A stretch of 64,000 nucleotides of DNA. Source: Polyangium mundeleinium. Lineage in GTDB: Bacteria; Myxococcota_A; Polyangia; Polyangiales; Polyangiaceae. This document shows positions 60,006 through 64,000 of the stretch, in pieces. The stretch covers positions 7,410,501-7,474,500 of the forward strand of contig NZ_JAQNDO010000001.1 of assembly GCF_028369105.1 (NCBI RefSeq), read 5' to 3'. Both the position numbers and the translations under genes were made by a program. The notes beneath the pieces were generated by a model. It was given only the letters and a program-made list of their open reading frames with translations, made no database searches and was not told the origin of the DNA. Position 1 is the first letter of the stretch. Every line of letters begins with the position of its first letter.

Positions 60006-60727
60006 CTCGACTTGTGTATGGCCTCCAGCCCGTCCGCGAAGCCGTGCGCGTGCACGGCGACGCTCTCGAACGTGTCGTCGTCGAGCAAGGCGGGAGCCCC
60101 AAGATCCAGGCTGTCGGACGTTTCGCCGAGGGCCGCGGCGTCCGCGTCGAGACCGCGCCCCGCATCGAGCTCGATCGTCGCACCGGCGGCGGCAGGCACC
60201 AGGGTGTGCTCGCGGTCGCGCCGGACCTCAGGATCCGCGGCGTGGATCAGCTAGCGATCGAGCCGACGTCCATCGTCGTCGCGCTCGACGGGATCATGGA
60301 TCCGCAGAACTTCGGGGCGATCGTGCGCAGCGCCGTCGCGCTCGGGGCCACGGGGATCGTCTGGCCCGAGCACAGCTCCGCGCCGCTCTCGCCGGCCATG
60401 TTCCGCGCATCCGCGGGCGCCATCGAGCACGCCACACTCTGCCGTGTCTCGTCCTTGCCGGAAGCGCTGCGCTCCCTCGCGGATCGCGGCGTCACCGTGA
60501 TCGCCCTCGACGCGCAGGGGCCGACGACGCTCGGCGCGGTCGATCTGCGCGGCCCGGTGGCGATCGTGATCGGCGCCGAGGACAAGGGCGCGCGCAAGGC
60601 CGTGCTCCGCGCCTGCCAGCACGTCGCGCGCTTGCCGATGGCGGGGCCGATCGGATCGCTCAACGCCTCGGTCGCGGGCGCGCTCGCGCTCTACGAGGTG
60701 CTCCGCCAGCGGCAGGTGCCCACCTGA
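60002..60727 (+). CDS. rlmB: 23S rRNA (Gm2251) 2'-O-methyltransferase / TrmH-family SpoU methylase
   Basis: A 241-residue SPOUT methyltransferase. The substrate-binding domain opens LVYGLQPVREAVRVH. The three SpoU motifs are VALDGIMDPQNFGAIVRSA (motif 1, Asn and Arg), VIGAEDKGARKAVL (motif 2) and LPMAGPIGSLNASVAGALAL (motif 3), all intact. The match to RlmB is better than to TrmH by length and N-terminal domain. Translationally coupled to pyrF (ATGA). The next reading frame begins at or just after its stop. Confidence 0.92.
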   Translation: MTRLVYGLQPVREAVRVHGDALERVVVEQGGSPKIQAVGRFAEGRGVRVETAPRIELDRRTGGGRHQGVLAVAPDLRIRGVDQLAIEPTSIVVALDGIMDPQNFGAIVRSAVALGATGIVWPEHSSAPLSPAMFRASAGAIEHATLCRVSSLPEALRSLADRGVTVIALDAQGPTTLGAVDLRGPVAIVIGAEDKGARKAVLRACQHVARLPMAGPIGSLNASVAGALALYEVLRQRQVPT

Positions 60728-61908
60728 GAGCCCCGCGCGCGGCCTGGGCGACCCTCGTCCTTGCTGCCGTGCCGCTCCGGCTCGCGCTCGCGCTAGGAAC
60801 GGATCTCTCCCCGGACGAGGCGTACTACCTCGCCGCGGCCCGCGCGCCGGGCGTCCTGCCTCCGCTCGTCGACCACCCGCCGCTCGTCCCGCTCCTGCTT
60901 CGGCTCGTCGATCGGCTCACGGCCTTGCCCGTCGAGCTCCGCGTCCGGCTCGTCCCGCTCGTGTGTTCGCTTGGCCTCTCGATCGCCACGGTCGCCCTCG
61001 CGCGCCGCCGCGGCGCGGACGCCTCCGGGCAGAACCTCGCGGCCTTCCTGTCGAGCTTCGCGCTCCTCCCGGTCGCGGGCGGCTTCGTCGCCACCCCGGA
61101 CGGCCCGGCCCTCCTCGCCCTCGTGCTCGCCTTGTTGTGGGCCGAGCCCGCGCCCGAGGCCGCCGCCGCGTCCCTCCCACGACGGCTCGCCGCCGCGTTC
61201 GGCCTCGGGCTCGTGGGGGCCGCGGGCGCCCTCGCCAAGGTGGTCGTCCTGCCCCTCTTCCCGCTCATCGTCGTCCTGGCCGCGCGCCGCCGCCTCGGCG
61301 AGCGCCTCCTCGCCCTCGCCCCCCTCGCCCTCGCCGGCCCGCTGCTCGCCCCGAGCCTCGCCTTCCAGCTCCGGCACGCCTACGCCCAGCAGGCGCCCAC
61401 GTTCACGCTCCTCGGCGCCCTCGGGGCCCTCGCCGCGGCCGCGCTCGCCCAGGCGCTGCTCTGGACCCCCTGGACCCTCTTCCACGGCGCCCGCGCCCTC
61501 CGCACCTCCCCGCCTGCCGACCGCGCCGTCGTCCTGCTCCTGACGGCCCTCGTCGCCGCCTCGGCCCTCGCGCGGGCCGTGCCCCCCGAGCCGAACTGGT
61601 ATGCGCCTTCGGCTTTGATCCTCGCGGTCGCGTGCGCTCGAACCGGTAAGGATTTGGCCCCGCGCGCGCGACTTGCCATGCTGCTCGCCGTCCTCGTGCC
61701 CACGGCGATCGCGGCCGCGCACACGATCCGGCCTTTTTTGCCGCTGCCGCTCCGAGCCGACCCCACCGCCCGCCTCCACGGCTGGCGGAGCGGGGACGGG
61801 CCTGTCGACGCGCCGGGCGTGGGCCCTTATGGCGCCGCCGCGGAGCAATGTGTGTATCAGTTCACGTGCTCAAAAATAAACGACTACTTCCAAGCACTTG
61901 CTGAGTAA
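60724..61908 (+). CDS. GT39-like (ArnT/PMT-type) integral membrane glycosyltransferase, probable CTG start
   Basis: About 394 residues of a polyprenyl-phosphate-dependent glycosyltransferase. The acidic motif of the first loop is LSPDEAYYLAAARAPG, followed by PPLVDHPPLVPLLLRLVDRL, as in ArnT-like proteins; about nine membrane segments follow and the tail contains CVYQFTCSKINDYF. No ATG, GTG or TTG exists in frame between 60361 and 60768. GTG 60769 would delete most of the first helix, while CTG 60724 overlaps the rlmB stop (CTGA), has AGGTG five bases upstream and gives RAPRAAWATLVLAAVPLRL. The boundary is therefore inference; the family call is moderately sure. Confidence 0.75.
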   Translation: MRAPRAAWATLVLAAVPLRLALALGTDLSPDEAYYLAAARAPGVLPPLVDHPPLVPLLLRLVDRLTALPVELRVRLVPLVCSLGLSIATVALARRRGADASGQNLAAFLSSFALLPVAGGFVATPDGPALLALVLALLWAEPAPEAAAASLPRRLAAAFGLGLVGAAGALAKVVVLPLFPLIVVLAARRRLGERLLALAPLALAGPLLAPSLAFQLRHAYAQQAPTFTLLGALGALAAAALAQALLWTPWTLFHGARALRTSPPADRAVVLLLTALVAASALARAVPPEPNWYAPSALILAVACARTGKDLAPRARLAMLLAVLVPTAIAAAHTIRPFLPLPLRADPTARLHGWRSGDGPVDAPGVGPYGAAAEQCVYQFTCSKINDYFQALAE

Positions 61909-62240
61909 CCTTCAAGGTTCCACTTCATCACCGAATTTGCCTGAACGAGCGGCCAGGGAAAGGGCCTCGTCGTTCGTTTCAAGCGAATGACCCTCGCGCG
62001 CCGAAAGATCGCCGAATTGTTGATCAAATTCGCGTACTTGGACATGCCGCCCGGAGAAACTTCTCGCATTTCGCCCAGATAGTTCAGGCGATACACGAAG
62101 GGAGGCCGGCCGGTCGCCAAGCGCGCGATATCGATCCGGTTCTTCCGGGAACCAGCTCGAAGAGAGGTCGCGCACATCGGGTTTGGGAGGACGAACCCGC
62201 ACGACACGCGTGCATGTGAGCCGATCGGCAGGACGAACGT
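61909..62240. other. Gene-free interval, visibly less GC-rich than its surroundings
   Basis: No supported gene. An open frame of 107 codons on the minus strand (62207-61884) contains GRPPFVYRLNYLGEMREVSP but has no ribosome-binding site, runs into the end of the GT39-like gene and matches nothing I know. A small palindrome AACCTTCAAGGTT (61907-61919) sits at the stop of the GT39-like gene. Possible remnant of acquired DNA. Confidence 0.5.
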
Positions 62241-63410
62241 TCAGGATGCGGGGCGGGTGCGTCCGAGGACGCGGGCGAACCGCGCGAGGGCCTCGTCGAC
62301 GTCGTCCGCGGTGGTCTCTTCGCCGAGCGAGACCCGCACCGCCGCGAGCGCGCGCGCCTCGCCCACCATCGCCGCGAGCACCGGCGAAGGCTCGGCCGTG
62401 CCCGCGCTGCAAGCCGACCCGCTGGAGACCGCCACGCGCTCGAGGTCGAGCGCCGCGCAGAGCTCCTCGCCACGCCAGCCCGGAAAGGAGAGGTTCGTCA
62501 CATGAGGCGCGCGCTCGGCCGCGCCGTTGGGCAGAGCCTCGGCCCCGGCCTCGCGGCCCAGCCGAACGAGGTCGGCCTGGAGCCGATCCCGGAGCGGCGC
62601 GAGCTCGGCGTACCGGGTGGGGGTGTGTCGCGCCCGCTCGGCCGCCACGGCGAACCCCGCGGCAGCGACCGGATCCTGCGTCCCCGGCCGGAGCCCGCGC
62701 TCTTGCGAGCCGCCGTACAGGAGGCGCGACAGCCGCACCGACGGCGCCGTGAGCAGCGCGCCGATGCCCTTGGGCCCCCGGATCTTGTGCGCGGCCACGC
62801 TGACGAGATCCGCGCCTTCGAGGGTCGAGCGCGGCAGCTTGCCCACGGCCTGCACCGCGTCGACGTGGAGGAGCGCCCCCCGCGACCGGCAGAGCGCCGC
62901 GACGGCTGCGACCGGCTGGATCACGCCCGTCTCGTGGTTCACGGCCTGGAGCGCGACGAGCCGCACGGAGGCTCCCGACGCAACCGCACGATCCATGGCG
63001 TCGGCGACGGCCTCGGGCGAGATCCGCCCCGAGGGCTCGGGATCCACCCACGCAACGAGGACCCCACGCGCGGCGAGGTGTTCGGCGAACCGAACGACGC
63101 TCGGGTGCTCGATGCGGCCTACGACGAGCGCAGGTTGCGAAGACGCGCCGCCCGTCGATGCGAACGCATGGTGGAGCGCGAGGTTGTTCGCCTCGGTCCC
63201 GCCCGAGGTCAGCACGACGTCGCGCGGATCAAACCCCACGAGCGCGGCGACCGCCTCGCGTGCGTCCTCGACACGCGAGCGCGCCCGCCGCCCCGGCCCG
63301 TGCACGCTGGCCGGGTTGCCCCACGCCGAGGTCGCCGCCTCGACCATCGCGGCGACGACGTCCGGATGCGGCGGCGTCGTCGCGTTCCAGTCGAGGTAGA
63401 CGACCCTCAC
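62241..63410 (-). CDS. Cysteine desulfurase (NifS/IscS-like)
   Basis: A 389-residue PLP enzyme that moves sulfur from cysteine to a persulfide for Fe-S or thio-cofactor synthesis. Start VYLDWNATTPPHPDVV; TSGGTEANNLALHHAF; PLP Lys in VSVAAHKIRGPKGIGALL; GGSQERGLRPGTQ; and the catalytic Cys loop VSSGSACSAGTAEPSPVL. The loop length and SACSxG match the NifS/IscS group I type. Start GTG 63410 overlaps the stop of the upstream histidine kinase gene (GTGA). No iscU or iscR is next to it, so the partner is unknown. Confidence 0.93.
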   Translation of the reverse strand: MRVVYLDWNATTPPHPDVVAAMVEAATSAWGNPASVHGPGRRARSRVEDAREAVAALVGFDPRDVVLTSGGTEANNLALHHAFASTGGASSQPALVVGRIEHPSVVRFAEHLAARGVLVAWVDPEPSGRISPEAVADAMDRAVASGASVRLVALQAVNHETGVIQPVAAVAALCRSRGALLHVDAVQAVGKLPRSTLEGADLVSVAAHKIRGPKGIGALLTAPSVRLSRLLYGGSQERGLRPGTQDPVAAAGFAVAAERARHTPTRYAELAPLRDRLQADLVRLGREAGAEALPNGAAERAPHVTNLSFPGWRGEELCAALDLERVAVSSGSACSAGTAEPSPVLAAMVGEARALAAVRVSLGEETTADDVDEALARFARVLGRTRPAS

Positions 63411-64000
63411 CGCTCCTTCTCCGCGTCCGGCGACGGCAGCTCGCCCGGCGCGCGTTGCGCGACCGTCAGGAAAAACGCCGCGCCGCCGAGCCGCACGCCC
63501 TCGATGATCTCGTTGCAGGGCGAAGCGAGCTTGAGCTCGCCGCCGAGCCCGCGCGCCGTGCGCCGCGCGATCGCAAGTCCCACGCCCACACCCCCGTGCT
63601 CTCGCGTGACCGATCCATCCACCTGGTAGAACGGATCGAAGATGCGCTGCTGCTGATCGGGCGGGATGCCCGGCCCGGTGTCGCCCACGCAGAGCTCGTA
63701 GTGCCCCGAGGCGAGGCGCGCCACACGCACGCCCACAGTGCCGCCGGACGGCGTGAACTTCGCGGCGTTCTCGAGCAAGTGCACCATCGCGCGCTGGAGC
63801 CTGCCCGCGTCGCCCCAGCCGGGGAGCGGGCCGCGCGGAAGATTCTCGACGAGGTGGATCCGCGCCTCGGCGAGGTTGTCGGCGACCTGCGCGACGGCCC
63901 TGCGTGTCGTGTCGAGGAAGTCGTAGTCGACGTGGATGAAGCGCATGCGCCCCGTCTCGAGCCCCGTCACGTCGAGCAGGTTGTCCATGAGCGATCGCAG
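63407..64000 (-). CDS. Sensor histidine kinase, C-terminal part (5' end outside window)
   Basis: 198 codons of a histidine kinase whose N-terminus lies beyond the right edge. The visible part begins LRSLMDNLLDVTGLETGRM, the end of the dimerisation helix, and contains a full HATPase: N box MVHLLENAAKFTPSGG, G1 VGDTGPGIPPDQ, F box RIFDPFYQVDGS and G2 GGVGVGLAIARRTARGLGG. Upstream sensing domains and the phospho-accepting His are not visible. Its stop overlaps the GTG of the cysteine desulfurase gene, so the two are co-translated. Confidence 0.9.
   Translation of the reverse strand: MRSLMDNLLDVTGLETGRMRFIHVDYDFLDTTRRAVAQVADNLAEARIHLVENLPRGPLPGWGDAGRLQRAMVHLLENAAKFTPSGGTVGVRVARLASGHYELCVGDTGPGIPPDQQQRIFDPFYQVDGSVTREHGGVGVGLAIARRTARGLGGELKLASPCNEIIEGVRLGGAAFFLTVAQRAPGELPSPDAEKER

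Noticed and set aside
61884-62207. 107-codon gene on the minus strand
   Set aside because: No start context, overlaps the end of the GT39-like gene, and has no recognisable domain; noted only as an open frame in a lower-GC patch.

Overview
The window is very GC-rich DNA in which GTG starts are common, genes often overlap as ATGA or GTGA, and much of the gene content is lipoproteins, Ser/Thr kinases and a multi-PAS hybrid kinase. Other markers are a CBM3 protein with a poly-Ser linker and FadL-like barrels. This fits a myxobacterium, most likely of the order Polyangiales. That assignment is inferred from gene content and style, because there is no rRNA in the window. About 65 protein genes are supported. 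No tRNA, rRNA, phage, IS transposase or CRISPR-Cas gene was found.

Layout, left to right. 1-5163 (minus): a five-gene oligopeptide-type ABC importer (binding lipoprotein, two permeases, two ATPases, the last cut by the edge). 5327-7185: a CBM3 lipoprotein translationally coupled to a GH5 cellulase lipoprotein. 7206-8226: a 1-kb non-coding composite repeat. 8287-13805: kup, then a heptose-sugar set (gmhA, gmhB, transaldolase, methyltransferase-glycosyltransferase fusion). 13824-19935 (minus): a kinase lacking the catalytic Asp, a lipoprotein, two FadL-like barrels and a Uma2-like protein. 20016-25288: an RlmN-like protein, tatB-tatC, then proA-rsfS-rlmH on the minus strand. 25317-28060: two tiny lipoproteins, a class II amidotransferase, an internally deleted Uma2 gene and an SDR. 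28118-28880: a second repeat cluster. 28896-38904: a lipoprotein, guaA, a PEGA lipoprotein, a 56-residue basic protein with its own promoter and terminator, a hybrid histidine kinase, a duplicated-domain protein, a lipoprotein, a canonical kinase and an alpha/beta-hydrolase-like protein. 38918-45402: an AlaX-type editing protein, two lipoproteins and gyrA. 45504-53374: a hairpin tandem repeat and an exopolysaccharide-like set (sugar transferase, outer-membrane barrel, GT2, GT4, DUF4091-like protein). 53414-57767: an Mla lipid-transport set with two MlaE paralogues, interrupted by mutM. 57794-64000: a free biotin carrier, a coiled-coil membrane protein with a Cys-rich tail, pyrF, rlmB, a GT39-like membrane protein, a cysteine desulfurase and a partial histidine kinase.

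The most unusual content is non-coding. Three tandem arrays with unit lengths of 42-43 bp (7608-7921, 28188-28485, 47251-47534) have unrelated sequences but share the period. Each lies beside copies of one structured module made of four consecutive hairpins, whose stems change in compensating pairs between copies. A second hairpin family, three tandem copies at 45.5 kb and one copy forming the 3' end of the rlmN-like gene, also covaries. At 25.9 kb a foldback supplies the TAA stop codons of two convergent genes.

A second pattern is that first genes of transcription units often carry a TAGNNT or TACNNT hexamer ending 6-10 bases before the start codon and no Shine-Dalgarno sequence. This suggests leaderless transcription, and it decides several start codons.
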